Positions 48,079-57,269 of a DNA stretch of 64,000 bases are shown here, in pieces. Within the stretch, counting starts at the first letter, position 1. The number at the start of each line of letters is the position of its first letter. This DNA is from Diplonema japonicum. Taxonomy: Eukaryota; Euglenozoa; Diplonemea; Diplonemida; Diplonemidae. The stretch spans positions 186,001-250,000 of the forward strand of contig OZ025652.1 in the NCBI GenBank assembly GCA_964019335.1. Reading direction: 5' to 3'. The notes under the pieces were generated by a model. The model was given only the letters and a program-made list of their open reading frames with translations. It was not told the DNA's origin and ran no database searches. The translations under genes were made by a program, and so were the position numbers.

Positions 48079-49683
48079 TCAGTGATGTCCGGTAACAAAA
48101 TCAAAGGTGGAGAGCTGAGCAAGTTCGCTGACGCGTCTTGGGGACGTGTGCGTGTGGGGGCGTGTGCCTGAGGTGTGGTGGTGATCGTCTACAGCATTGT
48201 CGAAGACGAAGGAAAGGAACCTTTCGCGTTGTTCGCGCAGGGAACGTATGGTGTTGTCTCTCGAGTCCAGCGATCGGGTAAGGTCCTGGATGGCATGCTG
48301 CTTCACGTCGACGTCTGACTTGAGTCTCGTCATGACGGGGTCTGAGCCGTCCCATGCGGTCTGAGTGTAGGTTTCGGCCAGCACGCCAAGCGAGGCATCC
48401 GTCTGCGCGTCGGTGTCGATCGTCGCCAGCATCTTGTTCGACCTCAGCTGCAGCTCGTGGTGGTTCTTCCTCAGTGCATTCATCTCTGCTTTCAGCTTCT
48501 CTCTCTCCCTGTTGAAGAGCCTTCTCTCCTCGTCTCTGTCCCTCTCGATCTCCACCAAGCGCTGCCTGTCTAAGCCCTTCATTCCCATCGCTTCTTTCTC
48601 TTTCTCAGCAGCAGTGTCTAGAGACGACTTGTGCGCTTCGATCACCTTCAACAGCACACTCACACTGTACGACCCGCCGTCTGTGCCCTCCTCGCTGGCA
48701 ACGGCGGCGAGTGTGGACATGGCCTCCACCCACTTGAGGAGCGGGTCGCCGGGCAACGGTCTCGCTGGAACTGGCTTGGGCTTTCTAGGTGCTCTATTCA
48801 CTGTTGTAAGTTGCAGTTGCGATACGGCAGTCCTGATCCCCGCTTTCTGTCGGTCGGTGTGTGTGATGAAACGTGAGAGCGTCTCCCAAGCAGCCAGAAG
48901 CCCTGTGTGTTCAGGGGTGTCATCGTTTATCCGTGTGTCGCCTTCGAGGAGCTTCACCTTCTCTGTCAGGTGGTGGACCTCCTTGTCCTTCTCGCTGATG
49001 GTGTCGCTCAGCTCTTCGATAAGCGCCTCCAGCTTTGCATTCTCTTCTTTCCAAGGGTTCCTCGTGACGAGGGGTGATGAAGGCTTCAATGTCGACTGAT
49101 GCGACTCGAGCAGCGACTGCGACACACGGAGCTCCTGTTTGACACGTTCCAGCTCTGCCTCGTTGGCCCGCTTCTCAGCGTTGAGATGCATGTCGTGTAG
49201 GTTAGAGAGCCTCTCGCGCTCTTCCTTCGCACAGTTCTCCGTCTCTGAGACCTTCTGCTCCGCTTGGTGGAGCTGCCCCTTGCATTCTGTAAGTCTTTTT
49301 GCCTGCACTTCCATTTGTCCAGCAACAACGTTCAGCTGGCTTTGAAAAATTTCTATCTTACTCTCATAATCCGCCTTCTCCCTCCGAAGCGGCCGTTCGA
49401 TCGTATCACGTTGCAGCCTGATGATGTCTTCCAAGTACTCCAGCCGCGCGCTGACGTACTGCTGGTTGTTGTGGATGGACCCCTTCTCTGCCTCCCACTT
49501 GCTCATGCGATCCTCCACAGCGTTGTTCACATTGCGCTGAATGAGAACAGGGCTGCCCGAGCGGTTCTTCTTCCTGCGATATACTTCAATATGCTTTTTG
49601 GCAAGGCCCTCCATCTGCGGGTCGTAGCCAGAGAATGAACTGCTCACAGGCATGTAGGAATCGAGGGTTGGTACCCGTTTCAT
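48079..49683 (-). CDS. Coiled-coil protein, 534 residues
   Basis: From about residue 55 to 230, and again from 360 to 500, the sequence is heptad-rich coiled coil (RLEYLEDIIRLQRDTIER, ENAKLEALIEELSDTISEK, LFNREREKLKAEMNALRK). A Pro-rich break lies near residue 300 (RAPRKPKPVPARPLPGDP). The N-terminus has phosphorylatable Ser/Tyr residues (TLDSYMPVSSSFSGYDP). Probably cytoskeletal, basal-body or flagellar, but there is no diagnostic domain. Single exon, with a clear ATG at 49683. Confidence 0.7.
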   Translation of the reverse strand: MKRVPTLDSYMPVSSSFSGYDPQMEGLAKKHIEVYRRKKNRSGSPVLIQRNVNNAVEDRMSKWEAEKGSIHNNQQYVSARLEYLEDIIRLQRDTIERPLRREKADYESKIEIFQSQLNVVAGQMEVQAKRLTECKGQLHQAEQKVSETENCAKEERERLSNLHDMHLNAEKRANEAELERVKQELRVSQSLLESHQSTLKPSSPLVTRNPWKEENAKLEALIEELSDTISEKDKEVHHLTEKVKLLEGDTRINDDTPEHTGLLAAWETLSRFITHTDRQKAGIRTAVSQLQLTTVNRAPRKPKPVPARPLPGDPLLKWVEAMSTLAAVASEEGTDGGSYSVSVLLKVIEAHKSSLDTAAEKEKEAMGMKGLDRQRLVEIERDRDEERRLFNREREKLKAEMNALRKNHHELQLRSNKMLATIDTDAQTDASLGVLAETYTQTAWDGSDPVMTRLKSDVDVKQHAIQDLTRSLDSRDNTIRSLREQRERFLSFVFDNAVDDHHHTSGTRPHTHTSPRRVSELAQLSTFDFVTGHH

Positions 49684-49996
49684 CGGTGCACCCTCCTGGC
49701 TGGTGTTTTGGGATTAGTAATGTCACAACTTCGTGACAAGCAAAGAAATCTTTAAATCTCATCGGAAAAATGCTTGTCCTTTTGGTATTTTATTCCGCAG
49801 CAAAGTATAGATGCTTACTATAGCAAGGATTTTGATTCTAGAGGGCACAATGGGTTTTTAAGATTCTTTGATTGACACGAAAGTTGTGATAATAGACACC
49901 ATATGTTTATAAAAATAAAAATAAAAAATTTAGGCTTTTGTTACTTAGGTATTCTAGGGTGTAAATGGAAGAAAGACAAAAAAAAAAGTTCTTTTT
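49684..49996. other. Intergenic
   Basis: An AT-rich gap of normal complexity without A/T homopolymers, unlike most gaps here. No gene or structured RNA recognised. Confidence 0.5.
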
Positions 49997-50503
49997 TCAC
50001 GATTCGTTCGGGTCACGGAGCAAGTGGAACGGTACGCCTTGGCTGACGCTGTCGTCTGACCACCTGACGTCCGCCAGTCCGTGGGGGTGCACTTTTGTGA
50101 TGGTGCAGGAGAACCACTGTGTGTTGAAGAAGCACTCCACTGCCTGTCCTGCAAAAAATGAAGGAACGCCAAACACAGCTTTGCAAGGAACCCCAGGAGC
50201 AGGGGGGGAAGGCGGTGTACCTGGAGCTGTTTGTTCGTGCACCGCCTTTTTCCTTGTGAGCCTCAAGCCAATTACCAGTACCATAGTCACAGCCAACACA
50301 ATACCCACAGTGACTAGCCCTATGAGGACGGCCACATCCTGTTTGCTGTTTGTCGCTATAACACATCCATAATCTTTATTACTCCCCAGAGGAGCTCCTA
50401 TCCTCACCAATCTCCCTTGGTTTAATTCCCACACCCCACAGGCGTTGTGCCACCTCAGGCATGACTCGCTCTTCCCGAGAAGAGGGTACTGGCACCCTTC
50501 CAT
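49997..50503 (-). CDS. Single-pass membrane protein with Tudor-like tail
   Basis: A 168-residue protein from ATG 50503. The N-terminal ~65 residues contain cysteines (MEGCQYPLLGKSESCLRW, NACGVW, YGCVIAT) that could form disulphides outside the cytosol. A membrane helix follows at about 70-92 (VLIGLVTVGIVLAVTMVLVIG). A Pro-rich linker leads to a C-terminal module (GQAVECFFNTQWFSCTITKV, ADVRWSDDSVSQGVPF) that looks like a Tudor/agenet-type small barrel. There is no cleavable signal peptide, so it would be a type III/signal-anchor protein. No family recognised. Confidence 0.6.
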   Translation of the reverse strand: MEGCQYPLLGKSESCLRWHNACGVWELNQGRLVRIGAPLGSNKDYGCVIATNSKQDVAVLIGLVTVGIVLAVTMVLVIGLRLTRKKAVHEQTAPGTPPSPPAPGVPCKAVFGVPSFFAGQAVECFFNTQWFSCTITKVHPHGLADVRWSDDSVSQGVPFHLLRDPNES

Positions 50504-50983
50504 CTGCCTTTGTTGTCGTTGTGCATTGGAATAAACATATACGAAAAAAAAAAAAGAAAGAGAAAATTGTTGAAAAGACAAGGAAAAAAAAAGGAGGTCC
50601 TTTTTTTTTTTTCTTTTCTTTTTTTCTTCTCCCCTTTTGCCCCTTCCACCCGCATGAGGTGGTCGAGGCGGAGGGGGTGGGAAAAAAAAAAATGGAGTTT
50701 AAAAAAAAATAAAATAGAATAAGTTCAATAAAAGAAATTTCAGTGTGCAGGGGGCGATGCCTACGTGAAATCTTTCCTTTTTTTTATACGAACAAAAAAA
50801 AGAAAGCTGGAGTAAAAAAAGATACATGTGTTTGCAGGATGGGGGAGAAAAAGAAAGAGGCAGGGGGGGGAAAAAAGGGGGTGGAAAGAACCGGGAAATA
50901 CGAGAGAGGGAAGGGGGCAGGAGATTTAGGACAAAAATCTTTCTTTTTTCTTCTGTGTCCCGTTGTCCCCCTTCCTAACCTTC
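50504..50983. other. Intergenic, homopolymer-rich
   Basis: Alternating A-runs and G-runs between the small Cys-rich ORF and the membrane protein. No gene supported beyond the neighbouring entries. Confidence 0.5.
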
Positions 50984-51112
50984 CTAACTCTTCGCCTTCA
51001 GCACATCTCCTGAACACGAACAGGTACAGCACGACCACAAGGGGCACGGCTCTTTGTTTGTCCTTTTTCTTTTCCCCTTCTTCTCTTCTTTCCTCCCCCC
51101 ATCCGTAGTCAT
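50984..51112 (-). CDS. Candidate 42-residue Cys-rich peptide
   Basis: ATG 51112 opens a 42-codon frame. The first half is strongly basic (GGRKEEKKGKRKRTNKE). The second half is a cysteine cluster (CPLWSCCTCSCSGD) ending KAKS. A basic stretch next to clustered cysteines is typical of palmitoylated or metal-binding peptides. The island differs from the homopolymers around it. Too short to be certain; it could be chance or part of the stefin 3' untranslated region. Confidence 0.3.
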   Translation of the reverse strand: MTTDGGRKEEKKGKRKRTNKEPCPLWSCCTCSCSGDVLKAKS

Positions 51113-51209
51113 CACCAGTGGAAGAAGCAAACAGCCAGTTGAAAGAAACAATTAAAAAAAAAAGTTTAAAAAACGTTTTAACGTATAAATTTTTTTGTTG
51201 GGTGTGTAT

Positions 51210-51500
51210 TTAGTTAGCATCGAAGTACTCAAGGGCATCACCGCAGGCCTTGCCAGTCAAAACACCAGCAACAGAGGGCTCACCAGAGATGGGCTTGTAG
51301 ATCCTGACGTGGGCACAGTTGTCACCAACGTTGACCTTCACGAAGTAGTTAATACCAGCAACTGTCTGAGTCTTCACCTGGACGGGTTCGAAGGTGGCGA
51401 AAGTAGCGCCAGCCTTGGCCTCGATGGCAGCCTTGAGGCCGACAACAAAGGTCTTCTCATCAGCGGTGAGGTCACGGCAGTCTCCAGTGGCTCCGGCCAT
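51210..51500 (-). CDS. Type 1 cystatin (stefin), copy 1
   Basis: A 96-residue cytosolic cysteine-protease inhibitor without a signal peptide, as expected for stefins. The central QTVAG motif (VKTQTVAGINYFVKVNVG) is the papain-binding hairpin, and PISGEPSVAG forms the region of the second loop. The typical N-terminal Gly of stefins is represented by the MAGATGD start. It differs from copy 2 at five of 291 nucleotides and one residue (Ile here, Met there, just after QTVAG). It is a plausible inhibitor of the cathepsins B and L encoded a few kb away. Confidence 0.9.
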   Translation of the reverse strand: MAGATGDCRDLTADEKTFVVGLKAAIEAKAGATFATFEPVQVKTQTVAGINYFVKVNVGDNCAHVRIYKPISGEPSVAGVLTGKACGDALEYFDAN

Positions 51501-51735
51501 TATGTGTTTTGTGTTGTTTTTTTGTTCTTCTGGTTTTTTTTTTTTTTTCTTTTCCTAGGAGCAAAAAAAAAAAAAGAAAAAAAGAGAAGGAAAAAAAAAA
51601 AAAAAAAACGGGAAAAAGGGTAAGAAAAAATTATGGGGCAGAAACAAGGGGACAAATAAAAAATGGGGAAACGTTAGTCAAAAAAAAAAATCTTTTTCAA
51701 AAATTACTTTTTTTTTTGTTCCTCAAACTTCGTTC

Positions 51736-52026
51736 TTAGTTAGCATCGAAGTACTCAAGGGCATCACCGCATGCCTTGCCAGTCAAAACACCAGCAACAG
51801 AGGGCTCACCAGAGATGGGCTTGTAGATCCTGACGTGGGCACAGTTGTCACCAACGTTGACCTTCACGAAGTAGTTCATCCCGGCGACTGTCTGAGTCTT
51901 CACCTGGACGGGTTCGAAGGTGGCGAAAGTAGCGCCAGCCTTGGCCTCGATGGCAGCCTTGAGGCCGACAACAAAGGTCTTCTCATCAGCGGTGAGGTCA
52001 CGGCAGTCTCCAGTGGCTCCGGCCAT
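51736..52026 (-). CDS. Type 1 cystatin (stefin), copy 2
   Basis: A 96-residue stefin, 98% identical in DNA to copy 1, located 235 bases upstream of it in transcription order. The protein differs only at the residue after QTVAG (Met instead of Ile). DNA identity starts at the ATG and ends at the stop; the flanks and the spacer are unrelated. The inhibitor hairpin is intact, so both copies should work. Recent duplication or gene conversion limited to the coding region is likely. Confidence 0.9.
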   Translation of the reverse strand: MAGATGDCRDLTADEKTFVVGLKAAIEAKAGATFATFEPVQVKTQTVAGMNYFVKVNVGDNCAHVRIYKPISGEPSVAGVLTGKACGDALEYFDAN

Positions 52027-52248
52027 TTTTAGTAGTTTAAAAAGTGGAAGAAAGTTTTGCTGTGGTGATTACAAAATGGTGAGGAAAAAGATACAAAAAA
52101 AAAAAAAGAAAACTGTGAATAAAAAGAATATCTAAAAGAAAAAAAAATCAGAATCTAAAAGAACGCGCTTACTACTAAAAAAAACAACATATGCTGCCCC
52201 TCATCATGTTTGGACCAAATAGCCTACTCCTTCTTCTGTTCCTTCAGC

Positions 52249-52555
52249 TCACTTCTTTTTGGACTTTTTTTGCGGTGGTTCCACACTTGGCTCGACAGCG
52301 GACCTGTTTTAGATATTGTGGTATTGCGATATTTTCTTTTTCCGGGGGGAGAAGGGGGTATACCTACCGCTGCGAGTTTCTAATAATGGCATCAGAGAGG
52401 GCTTCGGGCTGCACCCCGTGCTCGCATAATGCCAGTACCAATCTTAAGCACTCTTCATCCAAGCCCGTGTTCAACTCATTTGAGATTTCCCTCACGATGG
52501 CTAGCGTTTCCTGTGCCTGCTGCACCTCTTGCTCATGCACCTTCACCGAGCTCAT
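52249..52555 (-). CDS. MZT1: MOZART1 (mitotic-spindle organizing protein 1)
   Basis: Exons 52555-52368 and 52303-52249, with a 64-nt intron (GTAGGT...AAACAG), encode 80 residues. MOZART1 binds the N-terminus of gamma-tubulin complex proteins and is needed to recruit gamma-tubulin rings to microtubule-organizing centres. The family core is unmistakable: LAIVREISNELNTGLDEE followed by LVLALCEHGVQPEALSDAI. Length is typical. The second exon adds a Lys-rich tail (PPQKKSKKK) not usual in animals. This small gene would be missed by length-based gene callers. Met at 52555 is the first in frame. Confidence 0.9.
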
Positions 52556-52811
52556 TAATAATGCACACTCGACCCCTCCCCACACTTTCTCCCTCTCGCC
52601 CCCAGCCCTGTACAAGAAAAAAAAATAGATTTTGAAAAAACGATTTTAAAAACTTAAATAGAAGAAAGAGGAAACAACGAACATATATAATGTACTTCTA
52701 AAAGGCTTTTTCTTTTTTCTTTCTTGGGAAGGAGGGGGTAAAATAAGTCAATACAACACCCTACCTAAAATCTATTTGTTTTGTTTTCCCCTTTTTTCTT
52801 TTATTACACTA

Positions 52812-54673
52812 CTACGACCCCAGCTGCTCTATGACGCTGTCACCGGTGAGCATGTGGATGTCGCAGGAGCACTCAGTAGGGGCGACCTGTTTGTCGAGAA
52901 ACCTGTGCTTCGTCCAGACGCACTCTATGTTGGGGTAGTTGAAGCATAAAAAGTCCGTGAGTGTTACCCACCTGTTTTGGTGTTTTTTTTTTTTTCTTCT
53001 TCTCCCCCCTTCAACACTTCAACATACCCACCCTTCCTTGTGTCAATAGACTGCAACATCTTCAAGGAGACTGTAAGAGGACCAACGTGCCAGACAGGTT
53101 CGCCCTTAAAAGGCCCAGGGACCATGCGCAAGTGGAGCTGGTCTTGAGGAGTGGACGGGAGGTCGGTAAATCGCTGTGGTGGAGGGTCGCCTTGCGCAAG
53201 CCAGGCCTGCCAACGCTGCTGTGCAATGTCAAAGTCATCAATGCGGAGGACTCCATCTTCTTGCACGTCGTTGAAGTCTGCTACGATGGCTTCAAAATCA
53301 TCCTCTGGCATGAAGGGGAGGCCGTAGCGCAGGATGGCAAGGTACGGTGTGTTCGGGTACCACACGTCGAGGATGTCTGTGAAAGCAACGGTCGTCTTGT
53401 CGGTCCTTGCAGACGACTTCTTGAAGCAGTTCTCGGAGAACATTTCACCGCCGATTAGGTATTTCGTGCTCATCAGAGTGTCGTGCGACAGCTCTTCTTG
53501 CCCGTCCGCAAGGTGCACGAACCCCTTCCCACCCCCAGCCACACCGCACAGCTCGCCCCGATGTTTCAACACCTCCAACGGCGTCAGGTACGTTGACAAA
53601 TATTTCTCCACATCCCGCTTGGGAACCGAGGGGTACCACGCCCTGTAGACGCCGTACAAGTCCACCGTCCCTGTCCTGTCGCGGTCGAGCTTTGCAAGCA
53701 GGCCTTTGTCTCCTTTCCATTGGCTCTCAAGTGTCTTGTATGACAGCATCCCAATGGCGTTCAGGTCGGCGGCCTCGAAGGCTATCTGGATCCTCATGAA
53801 CTGCTCGGTGGAGGCCTCCTTCAAGTCGCCCTTGGGCATGAAGCTGTCCAGGCTCACAGGGATCAGAGATGTCTTGTTGAGCTTCAAGCGCTTGTCGCGC
53901 TGTGTCACAACTGGTGGCATCGACGTCGCCTTCTTTTCGTGCACCAAGTCGTTTTCAAGCTTCCCGTCCTTCCATTCGGATACATAAACGTTTCCACCCT
54001 TTGCGTAAGTGGTGGTGCCCCGTCCTTCTCGCCGCCCGTTCACCCATGTGCCCTCGAAGACGTCCCCATTGGAGTACAGGATACGTCCTTTTCCGTGCTT
54101 CCTGCCGTTCTGCCATTCGCCCTCAAAGACGGACCCTGTTGAGTTGTAGTCGAGGACACCCTTCCCGCTCATCCTCCCCTTGACGAAGTTCCCCTGGTAA
54201 ACCTCACCCTTCACAAACTCTTCCCTCCCGTGCCCCTCCATCAGGTCGTCCTTCCATGGGCCCTCGTATCTGTGTCCTGTTGCCATGGTTAATATCCCGT
54301 CACCGTGTCTTTTGTTTATCCTCCACTTTCCCTCAAACATCTCTCCTTTTGGATATGTGTACCGCCCCATGCCGTCTCTCTTGTCCCCATCTCGGACCTC
54401 CCCCTCGTACACGGCCACTGTCATCCCGTTGCTGTATTCGCTCCCGCCGAACTCCTTCACCTCCTCCTCAGAATACACAGTCTTCTCGCCACCCTCCAGC
54501 TTCAGCGACACACCGTTCTCGTCCTTCATTTGCACGGGGGCCCTGTATTTTAGGACGCCTCGTTCCCTGTCGGTGGTCGCATTCTTTTTCGTCTTTGCTT
54601 CGCTGGGTCGCTGCAAGACCGGGGGGCCTGTGTTGACACCCGCAGCAGCTTGTGCCTGTTTGAGCAGATTCAT
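52812..54673 (-). CDS. MORN-repeat protein with EF-hand-like C-terminal half
   Basis: Exons 54673-53028 and 52971-52812, with a 56-nt intron (GTATGT...AAACAG), give 601 residues. Six or seven MORN repeats fill about residues 75-235 (YEGEVRDGDKRDGMGRYTY, FEGKWRINKRHGDGIL, YEGPWKDDLMEGHGREEF, FEGEWQNGRKHGKGRILY, FEGTWVNGRREGRGTTTY). The C-terminal half carries helical pairs resembling degenerate EF-hands (AKLDRDRTGTVDLYGVYRAW). MORN proteins of protists organise cell cortex, basal bodies or axonemes. The ATG overlaps the ferredoxin stop codon by four bases (ATGA). A later Met (MKDENGVSL) is the alternative start. Confidence 0.8.
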
Positions 54674-55101
54674 AGTTTGCCCAGTTGCCCCGCCTGTAGG
54701 GTCGTGTTATGTGTTGTATGTTGCTGAGATACATAATTCCAATAGTCAGTGATTTCATCAGGTAGTGTGAGAGTCTCACCGTCCATGTCTGAGGTGACAC
54801 GGAGGGCGCACGACAGGCGCGAAGTTTCAGTGACAGCAGCGGCGATATCCAACATGTCAAGCTCGCCATCCTCCGCAGGAGGGAGCTTTGAGAAGAGCCC
54901 GTCACTAGTGATGACGTGGCAGGTGGAACACGACTGCTGCCCGTTGCACGAACATTCTATAGGCACACCTTCCTGTTTCAACACTTCATGCAACCTCAAT
55001 CCTTCCCTAGCATCTACATTATACACCTCACCGTCACTACTCTTGACGCTCAGCGTCACGCACCGCCTTTGCATCGCCCGCCTCGAAATCCGTAGAAACA
55101 T
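54670..55101 (-). CDS. Mitochondrial [2Fe-2S] ferredoxin (adrenodoxin type)
   Basis: A 143-residue protein with a short basic presequence (MFLRISRRAMQRR). The cluster ligands follow the Cx5Cx2C pattern in CNGQQSCSTCHV, with the fourth in RLSCALRV. The EDGELDMLDIAAAVTETS acidic patch is typical of adrenodoxin/FDX-type proteins that pass electrons from ferredoxin reductase to iron-sulphur assembly or P450s. The C-terminus (YVSQQHTTHNTTLQAGQL) is longer than usual and runs to a stop that overlaps the next start. The N-terminal Met at 55101 is preceded in frame by leader sequence. Confidence 0.85.
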   Translation of the reverse strand: MFLRISRRAMQRRCVTLSVKSSDGEVYNVDAREGLRLHEVLKQEGVPIECSCNGQQSCSTCHVITSDGLFSKLPPAEDGELDMLDIAAAVTETSRLSCALRVTSDMDGETLTLPDEITDYWNYVSQQHTTHNTTLQAGQLGKL

Positions 55102-55368
55102 CTCGTACTGATTGAGGCCTCCTGGGGTGGCGATGGCACGGTCACAAGAATAATAACAAAAAGAAAAGAAAGGAAGAAGAAGAAACAGCCACGCGTTTGG
55201 TTTCGCCAACCTACGAAAGGTTCGCAACGTGAAAACACATACATAAAATGGCAAATAATGGAAAAAGAGATCAATACATGGATATGGGTTGAGACCACGA
55301 AAGATGCTTTAAAAAAAGATTCAATGGGAGGGGAAACGGTGGGAAGGGGATTTTGCAATGTGCTTCGC

Positions 55369-56396
55369 TCAGATCTCTGAAGTGCAGGGGGACTTGTTGA
55401 GGCCGCACTCGTTTGCGCCCCTCTTGACCCTGATGTAACCGTTCTCGCCCCAAGATGCACCCCAGGAGTTCTTGATGATCCAGTAGTCGGCGGCGTAGCC
55501 AACGATGAGGACACCGTGGTCGAGGGTGCAGACCTCGCAGCAGTTGGTGAGGATACCTCCGTTGTAGGTCTGCCACTTGGTGGCGTCCACAGCGATGGAG
55601 AGGGGCCCGCTGGGACCGACGAACTCGGCCATCGCGTTCTCGTTGTGTGCGATGTCCTTGTGGCCCTTGATGGTGGCCCCCACCGCCTTCCCGGACACGT
55701 CGTGGCACACCCCGCTGAACCCGTCGCCAGAGGTGTAGTGGTACGAGGCCTCCGTCACGATCTGCCCGTTGTGTGTCTGCTGCAGCCACTTGAAGGCGTT
55801 GTCCATGAGACCACCGTTGCAGCCGTCGTCGATCTTGTCGCACGACACCAGCTCCTGCTCCGACAGCGAGGTCAGGGTGTTCCCCGCAAGGAACCACTGG
55901 CCCTCAATCCCACCGGTGGTGGAGAACGCCCAGCAGCTGTATTATTTTCCCCAATTGTTCTTTTTTTTCTTTTGTTTATTTTGTTTTTATACCTCCCACA
56001 CTGAGCCTGGTTCTTCACGTGTGTCACGGCACCCTTGGTCCTCCAGTCCACTTCGGTCGGTGCCGCAACAGCAGAAGGGGTGTAGGCGGGGCCCTCCTTC
56101 TCAGCAACCTGCAAGTTGTGGTACACCTTGAATTCCTCAGACGAGAGGTCAGAGAACCTGTTCACGCCGAAGGTAGCGCCCATGGCCTGCTCCTTCTCGT
56201 ACTGGGCTCCCTTCAGGAGGTTCTTGGTGAAGATCTGGAACCTCCTCTCCTCCTCGGCGGCGCTGCTGTAGGCCTTGTTGTAGTCAGCCTTGAAGGTCCT
56301 GAACATCATCCTCGAGTTGGTACGGATGTAGTCCTCAGACAGACCCTGCGCGCATCCCGCAAGCAGGGCGATCATGACGGCGGTACCGCAACGCAT
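55369..56396 (-). CDS. Cathepsin L-like cysteine protease
   Basis: Exons 56396-55993 and 55936-55369, with a 56-nt intron (GTATAA...ATACAG) inside the active-site motif, give 323 residues. A signal peptide (AVMIALLAGCAQG) is followed by an I29-type propeptide (RRFQIFTKNLLKG and FGVNRFSDLSSEEF, the ERFNIN/GNFD region). The mature enzyme begins near PTEVDWRTKGAVTHVKN. The catalytic Cys is in QCGSCWAFS, the His in LDHGVLIVGYA and the Asn in WIIKNSWGASWGENGY. CNGGLMDNAF is typical of cathepsin L. A lysosome-like location or secretion is expected. The split of the QCG/SCWAF motif proves the intron. Confidence 0.95.
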
Positions 56397-57269
56397 TGTG
56401 CTTTGTGTTGTTTTTATGCTGTGAAGATAGTCTTTAAAAGTACAGGGCCGTATATGAGGGTAACAAAAAACTACAATATTTGTTTTTCTTAATCCTTTTT
56501 TTTTTTTTTTTTTTTGTCCTCTGCAACGCAAAGAAATAGGAAAACTAGGGGGAGAAAAAAAGAGAGCAATTGGTATGCTTGCTAAAGCAAAATGGGGGGA
56601 AGGTATAACAGAAAAAAAAAAAGAAAAAAAAAACATTGTTTTCTTGCCAAGCATAGCACCATCACAATTCTAAAAAAAAAAAAGAAATATAATTCGGATA
56701 GGGGTGGTGATAGAGGGACATGATGGGGAAACATACGCATCACAAAAAAAAAGGGGGGGAGGGTGGAGAAAACTGGTGACAGAAAAAGAAAAATGCGGTC
56801 ATCCTCGAGAATAAAAAGAAAAAGAAAGAGCAACAATGGGACAACATGAGCACCTTACGTTGAGTTCCTGCTTCCAAGTCAACGGGAGTAGCCTCAATGA
56901 CCAGATAGCTGAAATCATAAACTGCTGCATGTTTTCCGTGTTACCTCTTTTTTCTTTCTCCTCTACCTTTTGAAGCTGCTTTACCACGCACTTCTTGCCC
57001 GACTCCTGTTTTACCCTTTTTTTTTCCTTCTTTTTTTTTCTTTTTTCTTTTTTTTTTCCGGCCCCTTCTTTCTTCCTTTTTCATTTCCCTTTTCTCTCTC
57101 TCTCTCTTTTTTTTTTAAACAAAAAAAAATGCTGTTCTAAAAAAAAAGGGGGGGGGGGCGGGGGAAAGAACAATAAAAAAAATTAGAAGAGGAGAAATTA
57201 AAAAGAATAGGAAAAAAAAAGAGGAAAAAAAAAAAACCCCCCTCCTTTTCCCCAGTCATTAACAACCGC
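56397..57269. other. Intergenic, low complexity
   Basis: The gap between the zinc transporter and cathepsin L is dominated by A- and T-runs. A balanced island near 56850-57010 is listed separately. No complete gene is seen. Confidence 0.5.
56850..57010 (-). other. Possible orphan exon pair
   Basis: Two short exon-like pieces on the minus strand. One, after AAAACAG near 57009, reads VGQEVRGKAASK and ends at a GTAGAG donor. The next, after ATGCAG, reads VYDFSYLVIEATPVDLEAG before a GTAAGG donor. A 42-nt intron between them keeps the frame. They could be alternative last exons of the zinc transporter, using a GTGAAT donor a few codons before its normal stop, or belong to an unknown gene. Not established. 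Confidence 0.3.
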
